NCBI RefSeq assembly: GCF_022133705.1
Contig: NZ_JAKNHJ010000003.1
Coordinates: 1-64,000, forward strand
Source of the DNA: Varibaculum cambriense
GTDB taxonomy: Bacteria; Actinomycetota; Actinomycetes; Actinomycetales; Actinomycetaceae
Direction: 5' to 3'
Length of the DNA stretch: 64,000 nt
Shown here: piece after piece, positions 50,287 through 59,846 of the stretch
Layout: each line of letters starts with the position of its first letter
Position numbering within the stretch: the stretch's first letter is position 1
Translations under genes and position numbers: made by a program
Notes under the pieces: model-generated
The model's input: the letters and a program-made list of their open reading frames with translations, nothing else
What the model was told of the DNA's origin: nothing
Database searches by the model: none

Positions 50287-51630
50287 CTACCGCATGAAGT
50301 CGGGTACGTCTAAACCCGATTCTTGGTCGTCGTCCTCGAATACGCGCGGCACAGTTAAGGTGCTATCGTCCTCGCTCTTGCGGTTAACCCCGAAATTGTC
50401 GCGGTAGCTGCTGGAGCTTTCGTTTTCTTTGCGGCTAAAGGCATCGCGCGAGGGCGGGGTCACCGGGAGCCGGTGCGCCCCTCCGCTGACACTGGAGCGC
50501 GGAAGATCCCCCACGCTGCGTTCGTCCTGGTTCAGAACTGCACGGCGCGGAAAAGCCGGGATCGCAGAAGTGGCCGTGGAATCCTCGTTTTTCTCTGGCA
50601 CGGAGGAGGTGGAGGAGGCGGCGGGTTTCGAGGCCGGCTCGGGCGTTGCTTTCTTCTCTACCCGCGCGCTCTTCTTGCCCTTCTTGGGATCATCAAACCC
50701 GGCCGCAATGATTGTCACCCGGATCTGGTCGCCCAAGGATTCGTCTACGTTGGCACCGAAAATAATATTGGCTTCGGGGTGCACCATTTCGCGTACCATA
50801 TCGGCGGCGCGATGCACTTCCATAAGACCCATATCCGAGCCACCTTGGAAGAACATCAGCACTCCCAGTGCCCCATCAATATCTGCCTCTAGCAGCGGAG
50901 ACATGAAAGCGGCCTCGGCGGCGCGAATCGCGCGATCCTCACCGGTGGCCGAGCCAATTCCCATCAGGGCGGTACCCGCTCCCTTCATCACGCTTTTTAC
51001 ATCGGCGAAGTCCACGTTAACCAGGGCGGAAGTAGTGATCAGGTCGGTAATGCCTTGTACGCCGGAGTGTAAGACCTCATCAGCAGCCGAGAAAGCATCA
51101 ACCATAGTGATGTTTTGATCTGAGATTTCTAGGAGGCGATCGTTGGGGATCACAATAATGGTGTCTACTTCTTTTCGTAGCGCCTCTACCCCGGCTTCCG
51201 CCTGCGTCTGCCGGCGTTTACCCTCAAAAGAGAAAGGCCGGGTGACTACCCCGATAGTCAGAGCGCCCATTTCACGCGCAACCCGCGCCACGATGGGAGC
51301 GCCCCCGGTGCCGGTACCGCCGCCCTCGCCAGCGGTAACGAAGACCATGTCTGCACCTTCCAGGGTGTCTTTAATTTCTTCTTCGTTGTCAGCGGCAGCG
51401 CGTTCGCCTACCTTGGGGTCAGCTCCTGCTCCCAGACCGCGAGTTTCTTCCCGCCCGATATCCAATTTGACGTCTGCATCTGACATCATCAGCGCTTGCG
51501 CATCTGTGTTAATCGCGATGAACTCTACGCCTTTAAGCCCGAAATCGATCATGCGGTTAACGGCGTTTGCTCCGCCCCCGCCGATGCCTACGACTTTAAT
51601 ATCTGCCAGGTTAGTATCTGGTACTGTCAC
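50287..51630 (-). CDS. ftsZ: Cell division protein FtsZ
   Basis: A 447-residue tubulin-like GTPase that forms the Z ring. It starts [20 protein letters not shown], with the GTP signature [20 protein letters not shown], the T7 loop [12 protein letters not shown] and a C-terminal linker of about 130 polar residues ending in the conserved tail [11 protein letters not shown], which binds SepF and FtsW-type partners. It is the first gene of the minus-strand run here; ftsQ and the mur genes that normally precede it are not next to it, since a HIT gene diverges. Confidence 0.96.
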   Translation of the reverse strand: MTVPDTNLADIKVVGIGGGGANAVNRMIDFGLKGVEFIAINTDAQALMMSDADVKLDIGREETRGLGAGADPKVGERAAADNEEEIKDTLEGADMVFVTAGEGGGTGTGGAPIVARVAREMGALTIGVVTRPFSFEGKRRQTQAEAGVEALRKEVDTIIVIPNDRLLEISDQNITMVDAFSAADEVLHSGVQGITDLITTSALVNVDFADVKSVMKGAGTALMGIGSATGEDRAIRAAEAAFMSPLLEADIDGALGVLMFFQGGSDMGLMEVHRAADMVREMVHPEANIIFGANVDESLGDQIRVTIIAAGFDDPKKGKKSARVEKKATPEPASKPAASSTSSVPEKNEDSTATSAIPAFPRRAVLNQDERSVGDLPRSSVSGGAHRLPVTPPSRDAFSRKENESSSSYRDNFGVNRKSEDDSTLTVPRVFEDDDQESGLDVPDFMR

Positions 51631-51823
51631 GGTCGCCCTCCGATCTAACCCTAAAGCTTTAGTTTAGAGTTAGGATTATTAGCCCTCTTGGTCAAACGAA
51701 AATCCTATGTAAAGAGGAGTTTTCAGCAAGCATTCTGGGCGCGTGTTGCCCATTTCTCCATAAAAGTCTCTCATTTGCCATCCCGGCATATCATTAGAGA
51801 CAAGAACTACCCCAGGAGGAAAT

Positions 51824-52252
51824 ATGTCCACTATTTTTACTCGCATTATCGCTGGCGAAATACCCGGCGAGTTCTGCTGGAAAGACGATATTTGTGTCGC
51901 CTTTGCCGACATTAACCCCATCACCCCCGGACATGTATTGCTGGTTCCTCGCCGGGAAGTAGAAAACTATTGGGATGCCCCCACAGACGAACTGCAACAC
52001 CTGATGAAAGTGGCACAGATTATCGGGCGTGCTCAACGGCAGGCATTCGGCGCTGAGCGCTCCTGCCTGAGTATCGCGGGATTCGACGTACCCCACCTGC
52101 ACCTACACCTGATTCCGGCGAACTCTATGGAGGACATTAAGTTCGCTCACGCCCAACCGGCCACTGCGGAGGAGATCGCTACCTCTATGCAGACGTTGCG
52201 TCAGGCGATTGCCGCCCAGGGATACGCCCGCGAGGCGGAAGCTAGCGCCTAA
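51824..52252 (+). CDS. HIT-family nucleotide hydrolase
   Basis: A 142-residue histidine-triad protein: TIFTRIIAGEIPGEFCWKDD, ADINPITPGHVLLVPRREVE and the triad HLHLHLIP (His about 91, 93 and 95). HINT-type enzymes hydrolyse AMP-linked phosphoramidates. AGGAGG precedes the ATG closely. It diverges from ftsZ and its stop overlaps the convergent DUF6912-like gene by 4 bases. Confidence 0.93.
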   Translation: MSTIFTRIIAGEIPGEFCWKDDICVAFADINPITPGHVLLVPRREVENYWDAPTDELQHLMKVAQIIGRAQRQAFGAERSCLSIAGFDVPHLHLHLIPANSMEDIKFAHAQPATAEEIATSMQTLRQAIAAQGYAREAEASA

Positions 52253-52812
52253 GAAACAGAATTTTCAGCTAGCGAGCGGCGCAGATAATCAAGTTCGCTG
52301 GCATCAAACCAGGAAAGTGGCTCCGCCGCTAGCTCTTCCCAAAGCTCCAGCTGCGCTGATTCTGCTTCCGGTAGGTCATTGCCGCCGTTTTCTGGTATTT
52401 CACTGCGGGTATCACTAAAGTTACCGCGGCTCCACGCCGCTGCCAGCCGGGAAGGAAGCTGCGTCCTAAGCTGGGTGCAAAGCTCCAAGTTATCCGGAGA
52501 GTCCACATGCAGGCTCACTAAGCGCTCCCAGTCAAAGCCAGACTTGACTGCAAATACGCCGGGGGCATTTTCCGCGCCCAACTCCTGAGGGTTAACATCG
52601 AGCGCCGCGACTATTCGCCCCGGATACCCCACTACTTCTCCTTGCAGACAAGACATAGCGGACATAGTCATCGCCAAATCTTCCGCCTGCTCACTATCGA
52701 GAGGATCAATTCCCCAAAGCTGACAGAAATCAGCACTGCCCTGCCAGGCATTACGGGAATATAGATGCGGCTCAAACAGGTCAGATACCGCTAGGGGAAG
52801 ATAAATTCTCAT
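52249..52812 (-). CDS. DUF6912-like actinobacterial protein
   Basis: A 187-residue protein. The N-terminus RIYLPLAVSDLFEPHLYSRN resembles actinobacterial DUF6912 proteins, and the central acidic part contains EDLAMTMSAMSCLQGEVVGY, PGRIVAALDVNPQEL and the C-terminal SWFDASELDYLRRSLAE. Function is unknown. I chose ATG at 52812, where the family start falls; a frame from 52884 adds an unrelated 24 residues. On the minus strand TACAAT lies 6 bases before the ATG and no ribosome site is seen, so the mRNA may be leaderless. Confidence 0.75.
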   Translation of the reverse strand: MRIYLPLAVSDLFEPHLYSRNAWQGSADFCQLWGIDPLDSEQAEDLAMTMSAMSCLQGEVVGYPGRIVAALDVNPQELGAENAPGVFAVKSGFDWERLVSLHVDSPDNLELCTQLRTQLPSRLAAAWSRGNFSDTRSEIPENGGNDLPEAESAQLELWEELAAEPLSWFDASELDYLRRSLAENSVS

Positions 52813-53104
52813 CTCGCAATTGTAGCGGTTTGCCAAGAGTTCTTTGGCCTGCGGCGCGGCGTTGCCCGGATACTCGATTGTCAACTAGCAACCAACCCAA
52901 AGGCCTCATTAAAAACTCACCTGTCTTTAATTCTTTCTTAATTTAGGGGTCGCTGACAGCTACGCTTTAGAGACTTTTATTAAAAGAAGAATCTGCATAT
53001 ACCTGTTTAAACAGTTCGAAAACGCCAATTGGCAACGGAGCCCCCTTACCCGCGCCTCTCTAATGAATTAGAGTTTTCCTCTCATATTTAAAGGATGTGA
53101 GTCG

Positions 53105-53728
53105 ATGAGTTCAGCAGCGCCAGCCCTCCTTCTCCGGGAGGTCACAGAAAATGATGTTTCCCCAGAGGTAAAAAACGTAAACCGGACTCAAGAGCTATTT
53201 CCGCCCGGCAAGCCCCTGGTAACAATTTGTCCCCAAGACAGTGACACGCCCGGACCCTACGCCATAATTTGTCCCGCACTTCCGCGAATTCCCTTAAGCC
53301 CCAAATATGGCCCCCTGGAAGTGCAGACCCTGCTTCCTCGCCCTCAAGCCCGTAAGAAAACCCCCGCAAACCCGCAAGCTGCCTCATTATCGTCATTACC
53401 CCAGATAAAACCATGGGTGGCAACGGCCGTGAAAACCATATTCGAAGTGTTTTCTGGCCGCCGATCCGCGCAGGCGGTAACCAACTGGTTTACCCCCGAG
53501 TTACAAGGATCCTTCTTGGCATTAGCACGCAGCGAGCGTCATCGTCCTCTGCCTACAGCGATTCAGATCCGCCGAATTCTTTGTAGCAAAGCCGGGATCG
53601 GGACTGAGGGCGGCGGCGCCTTCGAAGTGGCAGTGAGTATCAGCGATGGCTCGCGGGTACGGGCGGTGGCGATGCGGATCATCCCCTGCGGCAAAAAATG
53701 GAGAATCTCCGCGCTTGAGATCGGGTGA
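53105..53728 (+). CDS. Rv3235-family protein (DUF6459-like)
   Basis: A 207-residue protein. A Pro-rich disordered N-terminal half is followed by a compact domain (TAVKTIFEVFSGRRSAQAVT, NWFTPELQGSFLALA, then VRAVAMRIIPCGKKWRISAL) matching the Rv3235 family, which is encoded beside secA across actinobacteria. The function is unknown. AAAGGATG precedes the ATG. It converges on secA. Confidence 0.85.
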   Translation: MSSAAPALLLREVTENDVSPEVKNVNRTQELFPPGKPLVTICPQDSDTPGPYAIICPALPRIPLSPKYGPLEVQTLLPRPQARKKTPANPQAASLSSLPQIKPWVATAVKTIFEVFSGRRSAQAVTNWFTPELQGSFLALARSERHRPLPTAIQIRRILCSKAGIGTEGGGAFEVAVSISDGSRVRAVAMRIIPCGKKWRISALEIG

Positions 53729-53871
53729 ACGCATACGCCAGCAGCTGCGGAAAAGCCATCAGTTCCGTATGGGTTTACCTAGGGATTCCCCGCCCGATTA
53801 CCGCAAGCCCAGCCACAACGAAATCTCAAAAGTACCGCTAAGCGTTGAGCTACAAGCGCTCCCCGGAAGGA

Positions 53872-56649
53872 TTAGCGACGCTTCTTACGCTTCTTTTGAG
53901 CCCGGCGCTGAGCCCGGTTTCCGCCTTGCGCGGCAGTTTGCCGCGCCGCCTCGGCGCCAAAAGCGGAGCCTTGCCTAGAAGCTCCCGCGCCCGCCGGCAC
54001 CGTTTCCGAGGATTCCTTATGTCCGGTATCCCCCATCACCGAGCCTTCCGCTATCGCCTTCTTCTTGGCTTGTTCAGCCTGCTGCTTTTCTACCTCTAAC
54101 TGCTGCTCATAGACCTGCTGGAACTGGTGGGCAAAATTGAAGATCCCGGTCACGGTATCTTCACGCACCTGTCCCATCATGTTTTCGAACATGAGCGCAC
54201 CCTCGGACTTGTATTCCACCAAGGGGTCACGTTGCCCCATTGCCCGCAGGCCAATACCCTCTTTAAGATAATCCATCTCGTAGAGGTGCTGCTGCCAAAG
54301 ACGATCAACCGTAGCTAGCAAAACGCGGCGTTCCAGTTCCGCCATCGGCTGGTCACCCAGCTGATCAATCGCAATCGGGTTCTCATTAACCTGATCGAGA
54401 ATTTCTTCATAGGCATCGGCAATATCATTTTGCAGCATATTTTCCAGCTCGGAAGCCGAAATATGTAGGAAAGAGCCGTCCTCGTCTTTGAGCTCCGAAA
54501 GGGAGGCACGCACCGGGTAAACCGCGCGCAAATTGTTCCACAGTGCTTCTAGATCCCATTCATTGGAATCGGCGCCTTCACTGGTAGTATGGGTGACCGC
54601 TTCTTTTATCAGCGTGCGCAGGTAGGAAGGAATCAGCTCATCGAGATCTATTTCCTTTTGCAGCACTTCTTGACGTTCGGTATAAATCAGATCGCGTTGA
54701 TCGGTCATTACGTCGTCATATTTGAGGACGTTCTTACGGATCTCGAAGTTCTGCGCTTCGGTTTGATGCTGCGCGGATTGGATACGCCCGGAAACCATCT
54801 TGGATTCTAGCGGTAGATCTTCCGGGTAGAGCGAAGAATTCATAAAGCGGGTAACGAACGCCGCCATATTCTTCATCATTAACGGATCGTCCATTGCCAG
54901 GTAGAAGCGGGATTCCCCGGGGTCACCTTGACGACCAGAACGCCCTCGCAACTGGTTATCAATCCGGCGCGCATCGTGGCGTTCAGTACCGAGGACGTAT
55001 AGTCCGCCCAGGTCAACGACCTCTTCATGTTCGTCGGCTACCTCGGCCTCAGCCTGAGATAAAGCATCCGACCAGGCTTCACGCCACTGTTCGGGAGTTT
55101 CTTCCGGGTCAAGTCCCTGCGCACGCAGCTTCTGATCCGCGATATGTTCCGGATTGCCGCCCAGCATAATGTCGGTACCACGACCAGCCATATTGGTGGC
55201 CACGGTAACCATGCCTTTACGTCCGGCATCAAAAACCACCTGGGCTTCATGGGCATGCTGTTTAGCGTTCAGCACATTGTGCGGCACCCCGGCCTCATCC
55301 AACATGATGGAAAGCTCTTCCGACTTGGCCACATCGGTAGTACCCACCAGAATCGGTTGGCCTTTTTCGTGGCGCTCCTTAATATCGCTAACAATCGCCT
55401 TGAGTTTGCCGCGCCGGGAAGGATAAACCAAATCCGGTTGATCGATGCGGATCATCGGTTTGTTCGACGGAATCGGGATTACCCCAATCTTGTAGGTGTT
55501 CATGAACTCGGCCGCCTCGGTTTCGGCGGTACCGGTCATGCCTGAAAGTTTGTTGTACAGGCGGAAATAGTTCTGCAAAGTGATGGTGGCCAGGGTCTGG
55601 TTTTCGGCTTTAACCGGGACGTGCTCTTTGGCTTCAATCGCCTGGTGCATGCCCTCGTTGTAGCGCCGCCCTTCCATTACGCGCCCGGTATGTTCGTCAA
55701 CGATTAGCACTTCCCGGTTACGAACTATATAGTCACGATCCCGTTTGAACAGCTCTTTCGCTTTAATCGCGTTGTTGAGGAAGCCGATTAAGGGAGTGTG
55801 GGAGGCTTCGTAGAGGTTCTCGATTCCTAAGAAATCCTCGACTGCGGCGATCCCCACATCGGTAACCCCCACGGTGCGTTTCTTTTCGTCGACCTCGTAA
55901 TCCATATCTTTTTCTAAGCGGGTTACCAGGGAGGCAAATTTGTTGTACCACTGGTCTGCTTCGCCTTGGGCAGGACCGGAAATAATCAGCGGGGTACGCG
56001 CCTCGTCGATAAGAATCGAGTCCACCTCGTCCACGATGGCGAAATTGTGTCCTCGCTGGACGATATCTTCTACCCGCTGCACCATATTGTCGCGCAGATA
56101 ATCGAACCCAAATTCGTTATTAGTCCCGTAAGTAATATCCGCTTGGTATTGTTTTACCCGCTCCGTGGGGGTTTGACCATTGACAATACAGCCCACGGTT
56201 AGCCCCAAGAAGCGATAGACGCGCCCCATTAGTTCACTTTGATAGCTGGCGAGGTAGTCGTTAACCGTGACTACGTGCACGCCCTTGCCACTCAGCGCGT
56301 TGAGATAGCTGGGCATGGTGGCGACCAGGGTTTTACCTTCACCGGTTTTCATTTCGGCGATATTTCCATTATGGAGGGCGATACCCCCCATTACCTGCAC
56401 GTGATAGGGCTTTTGTTTGAGGACGCGCCAGGCAGCCTCCCGCACAGTCGCAAAGGCGTCAACCAGGATTTCATCCTCGCTTGCCCCGTTTGCCAGTGCC
56501 TCTTTAAACTCGTCGGTCTTGGCTTTTAGTTCTTCGTCGCTGAGGGCGGCGTATTCGTCCTCTTTCGCCACAACTTCGCGAGCTGTCCGGTCTAGGCGTT
56601 TGAGGATACGCCCCTCGCCCATGCGCAGGATTTTTTCAAAAAATGACAT
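53872..56649 (-). CDS. secA: Preprotein translocase ATPase SecA
   Basis: A 925-residue SecA1. It starts [20 protein letters not shown], with Walker A in [14 protein letters not shown], the DEAD motif [20 protein letters not shown], and motif regions [20 protein letters not shown] and [21 protein letters not shown] chose ATG at 56649 with GGGAG upstream. The C-terminus ends in a basic tail ([14 protein letters not shown]) and lacks the Cys-rich SEC-C zinc motif, which is common in actinobacterial SecA1. Confidence 0.96.
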   Translation of the reverse strand: MSFFEKILRMGEGRILKRLDRTAREVVAKEDEYAALSDEELKAKTDEFKEALANGASEDEILVDAFATVREAAWRVLKQKPYHVQVMGGIALHNGNIAEMKTGEGKTLVATMPSYLNALSGKGVHVVTVNDYLASYQSELMGRVYRFLGLTVGCIVNGQTPTERVKQYQADITYGTNNEFGFDYLRDNMVQRVEDIVQRGHNFAIVDEVDSILIDEARTPLIISGPAQGEADQWYNKFASLVTRLEKDMDYEVDEKKRTVGVTDVGIAAVEDFLGIENLYEASHTPLIGFLNNAIKAKELFKRDRDYIVRNREVLIVDEHTGRVMEGRRYNEGMHQAIEAKEHVPVKAENQTLATITLQNYFRLYNKLSGMTGTAETEAAEFMNTYKIGVIPIPSNKPMIRIDQPDLVYPSRRGKLKAIVSDIKERHEKGQPILVGTTDVAKSEELSIMLDEAGVPHNVLNAKQHAHEAQVVFDAGRKGMVTVATNMAGRGTDIMLGGNPEHIADQKLRAQGLDPEETPEQWREAWSDALSQAEAEVADEHEEVVDLGGLYVLGTERHDARRIDNQLRGRSGRQGDPGESRFYLAMDDPLMMKNMAAFVTRFMNSSLYPEDLPLESKMVSGRIQSAQHQTEAQNFEIRKNVLKYDDVMTDQRDLIYTERQEVLQKEIDLDELIPSYLRTLIKEAVTHTTSEGADSNEWDLEALWNNLRAVYPVRASLSELKDEDGSFLHISASELENMLQNDIADAYEEILDQVNENPIAIDQLGDQPMAELERRVLLATVDRLWQQHLYEMDYLKEGIGLRAMGQRDPLVEYKSEGALMFENMMGQVREDTVTGIFNFAHQFQQVYEQQLEVEKQQAEQAKKKAIAEGSVMGDTGHKESSETVPAGAGASRQGSAFGAEAARQTAAQGGNRAQRRAQKKRKKRR

Positions 56650-56811
56650 CAGTTCTCCCGTGTGTTCGCTCCGTTTACCGATTCTATATGGCTGCGGCAA
56701 AAAGCACGATTAGTTGTTTTAGTTTTTTCTTTAGGCTGAGCACCTGGTGGCGCTAGTTTTAGGCTCTGAGCTTGGCTCGCTGGTGGTCACGCCCCAGCTT
56801 GCCTCCTGTTT

Positions 56812-58005
56812 TTATGCCCCCAGCTTTGCCCGCAACTCCCGCGCCATGTCGGCATCTTCCCAGGTGAACCCGGAACGCCCGAAATGCCCGTAGGCGGCGG
56901 TACGCGAATAGATAGGTCGGCGCAGCGAAAGGCGGTCGATAATAGCTGCCGGTCGCAAGTCGAAAGTTTCCCGGACTGCCTGCAAAATCTGGGTCTTATC
57001 CGCTTTTTCGGTGCCGAAGGTTTCCAGTTCTATCGACACCGGGTGCGCCGAGCCAATAGCGTAAGCCACCTGCAGTTCCGCCCGATCCGCAAGGCCGGCC
57101 GCCACCACGTTCTTGGCTACCCACCTGGCAGCATAGGCCGCGGAGCGATCAACTTTAGAAGCATCTTTTCCAGAGAACGCGCCTCCGCCGTGGCGCGCCA
57201 TCCCCCCGTAGGTGTCGACGATCAGTTTGCGACCGGTAACGCCAGTATCAGCGGCCGGGCCTCCTAAGATAAAGCGTCCCGCCGGGTTTACCAGGGTGCG
57301 GAAATCGCTGTCCTCGATCCAAGGCACCTGAGCGATAACTGGGTCAATCACCGCGGATTTTACTTCTTCACGCAGGTCTTTGAGGCTGACGGATGCTAGA
57401 TGCTGAGTCGAAAGCACGATGGTGTCTAGCCCTACTGGGCGCCCGTCCTCATAACGTACGGTTACCTGGGTTTTTCCATCGGGGCACAGGTAGTCGAGGA
57501 TTTTTTCCCGCCGTACTTTTTCGAGCTGCTTCGCTAAGCGGTGTGCCAGCCAGATCGGGGCGGGCATTAAATCAGGGGTTTCGTTGCAGGCGTAGCCGAA
57601 CATCATCCCTTGGTCGCCGGCCCCCTGCTGGTCAAAAGCATCTACTGCCGACCCTTCGCGGGTTTCCCACGAGTCTTGCACTCCTTGAGCAATGTCGGGG
57701 CTCTGGCGGTCGATAGATACCAGCACTCCGCAAGAATCTCCATCGAAACCGATATCAGAGGAGGTGTAGCCGATTTCGTTAATGGTTTCGCGCACCAGGG
57801 TTTGCAGGTCTACATATCCGGAAGTGGTGATTTCGCCGGCCAGATGTACCTGCCCGGTGGTCGCCATGACTTCCACGGCAGACCGGGCTTCTGGGTCTTG
57901 TTCTAGCAGGGCATCGACTATGGAGTCGGCAATGCGGTCACAGACTTTATCGGGGTGACCACTGGTTACGGATTCAGAAGTAAAAATCGACTGCTTTGGG
58001 CTCAT
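56812..58005 (-). CDS. metK: S-adenosylmethionine synthetase
   Basis: A 397-residue MetK that makes SAM from ATP and methionine. It has [20 protein letters not shown] (ATP and Mg site), [20 protein letters not shown] (substrate loop hexapeptide GAGDQG) and [20 protein letters not shown] (P loop). Full length. No partner gene lies close on the same strand; the TA pair is upstream. Confidence 0.97.
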   Translation of the reverse strand: MSPKQSIFTSESVTSGHPDKVCDRIADSIVDALLEQDPEARSAVEVMATTGQVHLAGEITTSGYVDLQTLVRETINEIGYTSSDIGFDGDSCGVLVSIDRQSPDIAQGVQDSWETREGSAVDAFDQQGAGDQGMMFGYACNETPDLMPAPIWLAHRLAKQLEKVRREKILDYLCPDGKTQVTVRYEDGRPVGLDTIVLSTQHLASVSLKDLREEVKSAVIDPVIAQVPWIEDSDFRTLVNPAGRFILGGPAADTGVTGRKLIVDTYGGMARHGGGAFSGKDASKVDRSAAYAARWVAKNVVAAGLADRAELQVAYAIGSAHPVSIELETFGTEKADKTQILQAVRETFDLRPAAIIDRLSLRRPIYSRTAAYGHFGRSGFTWEDADMARELRAKLGA

Positions 58006-58070
58006 GGTTTCCAGTTTATGGCAGGGCTGGCGGTTGCGGGAATTGGGAGAGACGTGAACGGAGTTAAGCG

Positions 58071-58334
58071 TCAGAAGTCACCATAATGGGTTCCACACTG
58101 CACTATACGCAACACCTCGCCATCGATTTTGAACACCAGCCGATTTTTTTCATCGATGCGAACGCTCCAGTATCCAGAAAGATCTCCCCGCAAAGGTTCA
58201 GGTTTACCTATGCATTTGTACCCGTTACGGTCAATTGACTGTATCAACTTCAATATTCGTCTCACAGTTTTCTTGTCTTGTTTCAACCAATACTGAAATT
58301 CTTCCCAAGAATAATCTGTCCAAGCCTTAATCAC
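58071..58334 (-). CDS. YoeB-family toxin
   Basis: An 87-residue Txe/YoeB toxin: [60 protein letters not shown], and KNRLVFKI with the C-terminal CGTHYGDF. The Glu, Arg and C-terminal His-Tyr residues are those used to cut ribosome-bound mRNA after the start codon. It overlaps the antitoxin by 8 bases. YoeB normally pairs with YefM (Phd type); here its partner is DinJ-like. Confidence 0.93.
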   Translation of the reverse strand: MIKAWTDYSWEEFQYWLKQDKKTVRRILKLIQSIDRNGYKCIGKPEPLRGDLSGYWSVRIDEKNRLVFKIDGEVLRIVQCGTHYGDF

Positions 58335-58584
58335 CGGGCAAAACCTCGTGAATGGTACCGCCAGTTTGTTCCATTTGGGCTATTGAACTGCGCAAACGCT
58401 TCATATTTGATTCTGAATAGAACGGGTCAATAGCCACCTCGAACGGGATCCGCTTCTCCCGCACGACCTTTGCTGCAAACATGGTGTAGGCGCTGGTAGC
58501 TGTAAGCCCCAGTTCTTTACACGTGGCTTCAAGCGATTTTTTCAAGCTCGCGTCCATCCGAAAGTTAACAGTTGCTTGCGCCAT
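58327..58584 (-). CDS. RelB/DinJ-family antitoxin paired with a YoeB-like toxin
   Basis: An 85-residue RHH antitoxin: AQATVNFRMDASLKKSLEAT, CKELGLTATSAYTMFAAKVV and REKRIPFEVAIDPFYSE, the standard RelB/DinJ layout, with an acidic C-terminal helix. It overlaps the toxin gene by 8 bases. Upstream on the minus strand, CTCTAG and CTAGAG (about 58609-58635) form an inverted repeat that could be its operator. Confidence 0.9.
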   Translation of the reverse strand: MAQATVNFRMDASLKKSLEATCKELGLTATSAYTMFAAKVVREKRIPFEVAIDPFYSESNMKRLRSSIAQMEQTGGTIHEVLPGD

Positions 58585-58748
58585 CTGGTTCTCCTTATAT
58601 ACAAACTCTAGCTTCTCAAGTACATACTAGAGGTTTTGCACTACAAATGGAATGGTTTTTTATATTTTGTATTTATCTAGGGTCACCTTCGCCAGCCCGA
58701 CACAGCAGCTGCTTACCCTGGACTTGCTCCCCACACCTTAAGCGGAAC

Positions 58749-58937
58749 GGGAGGGCAATTTTGTCGCCTTACCCGCACCGGAGGGTGCTTTTGTGTCGGG
58801 AGGGCAATTTTGTCTGTGGAGGGCGATTCTGCACACCCCCACAAGCCACTACAGGCACAACGCAGACAGTTCCACCCTCCCGCGACAATAACGCCCTCCC
58901 GCGACATTTCCACCCTCCTAGGACGCTTCCACCCTCC
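58749..58937. repeat. Bidirectional array of a 16-mer, GAC-N7-CCCTCC
   Basis: Four copies read on the plus strand as GGAGGG-N7-GTC or close (58749-58766, 58780-58797, 58798-58816, 58818-58834). Four copies of the complementary form GAC-N7-CCCTCC lie at 58865-58880, 58884-58899, 58903-58918 and 58922-58937, with an exact 19-bp period. The two half-arrays face each other across about 30 bp. All copies keep the ends and vary in the middle. The last copy carries GACGCTTC, the motif also tandemly repeated at 42-70. No CDS covers the array; frames through it are repeats read as protein. Confidence 0.8.
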
Positions 58938-59725
58938 AGAGTGAATTGTTGGACAGTCAGTTGCAGATCCTGCGCGGCGTTGAAGAGACGAGAGTACGGG
59001 GCGCTTAAAAAACGGCAATAAGAAAACATTTATCTGAACTTAATCCAGATTTGATGAACCGTCTCGGAGCGATAACAGCGGCATATTTGGCGACATCCTG
59101 TGGATAACTTTGTTGCGTAATTCATCGAAATTGAAATTAGAAATGCGACAGGAAAATTCGTTAAATTAAACGTGCAATTTCGTTTATTTTTAAATATAAC
59201 TAACTATTCTTTTGTAACGTTTATCGCGAAATTGGCATTTTTAAATGCTTTCAAGCATAAAACAGCACATTTTGGGCGTCGGGGCGACATTCGCGCCCCA
59301 TAAAAGTCCCGCAAAACCACTATCGCGACACACAGCTAACTTGTGCCGTATTTCATATACACTTTTAATTGCCTGCACGTTCACTAGGGGGCTGCCACAC
59401 CTATAAACCAAAGAAAGAAGAATCTCCACAGGTGAAGCAGGTAAGCGTCAGGACGATAAAGCTTGAGGCAGACAGTAGAGTCTCAGGAATCAACAACGAC
59501 GGAGCCAGAAAACTCATTTTGATTCGTAAAAATACAGATTTAATACCTCAAGTGCGCGTATAAAATCGTTATTTTGGGGCTCTGATCAGGGGCTATAACT
59601 CTTTAAATTCGCTTTGGGAGCATATTACGTGAAGAGTGCTTGTGATCGACCAGTTTGTGGTGTACGCGAACAGAAGCTCGTGAAGAACGGCAAGAGGAGA
59701 ACAAAACTCGAAAAGATTCTTCGTA
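58938..59725. other. AT-rich intergenic region without a supported gene
   Basis: About 790 bp. The part 59020-59260 is AT-rich with runs such as TTAAATTAAACG and ATTTTTAAATATAA, and a single DnaA-box-like TGTGGATAA at 59099-59107. A possible short frame begins with GTG near 59431 (VKQVSVRTIKLEADSRVSGI) and ends at 59563, but it matches nothing I know. GACATTCGCGCCCCA and similar GC-rich stretches near 59290 hint at decayed coding DNA. I see no RNA gene. Confidence 0.4.
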
Positions 59726-59804
59726 TTGCGTTGCAACGAAAAGTGCAACGCAAAATAAAACCTTGCAACGCAAATACAACGAAACCATTTGCGTTGCATT
59801 TGCG
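59726..59804. repeat. Left 79-bp palindromic direct repeat of the AlbA_2 gene
   Basis: Identical in length to 61285-61363 and matching it at 71 of 79 positions; six of the eight differences fall in one 7-nt spacer. It holds two hairpins: TTGCGTTGCA with TGCAACGCAA (loop ACGAAAAG), and TGCAACGCAAAT with ATTTGCGTTGCA (loop 11 nt). The unit GCGTTGCA therefore occurs four times in alternating orientation. The right end overlaps the -35 box of the AlbA_2 gene promoter, so it is well placed to be an operator. Confidence 0.9.
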
Positions 59805-59840
59805 TTGCCCTAGCGCTACAATAAGCTGCAAAAAGGGGAG
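59794..59840 (+). promoter_or_regulatory. Promoter and ribosome site of the AlbA_2 gene
   Basis: -35 box TTGCAT (59794-59799), spacer of exactly 17 bp, -10 box TACAAT (59817-59822), and ribosome site GGGGAG (59835-59840) 6 bases before ATG 59847. The -35 box lies inside the right arm of the palindromic repeat, so a protein bound there would block RNA polymerase. Confidence 0.7.
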
Positions 59841-59846
59841 TCAACG

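Noticed and set aside
53872-53920. Truncation of SecA because the SEC-C zinc motif is missing
   Set aside because: A basic tail without SEC-C is usual for actinobacterial SecA1, and all motor motifs are intact.
58749-58937. The repeats as a CRISPR array
   Set aside because: Units are degenerate 16-mers separated by about 3 bp in the right half, with inverted halves. There are no unique spacers of 25-40 bp and no cas genes.
58572-59021. A 149-codon plus-strand frame over the 16-mer array
   Set aside because: Its sequence is the DNA repeat translated; both strands are open there because of repeat composition.
59099-59107. DnaA box TGTGGATAA and nearby AT-rich DNA as a replication origin
   Set aside because: Only one box is present and no dnaA, dnaN or parAB genes lie nearby. 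A single 9-mer can be chance.
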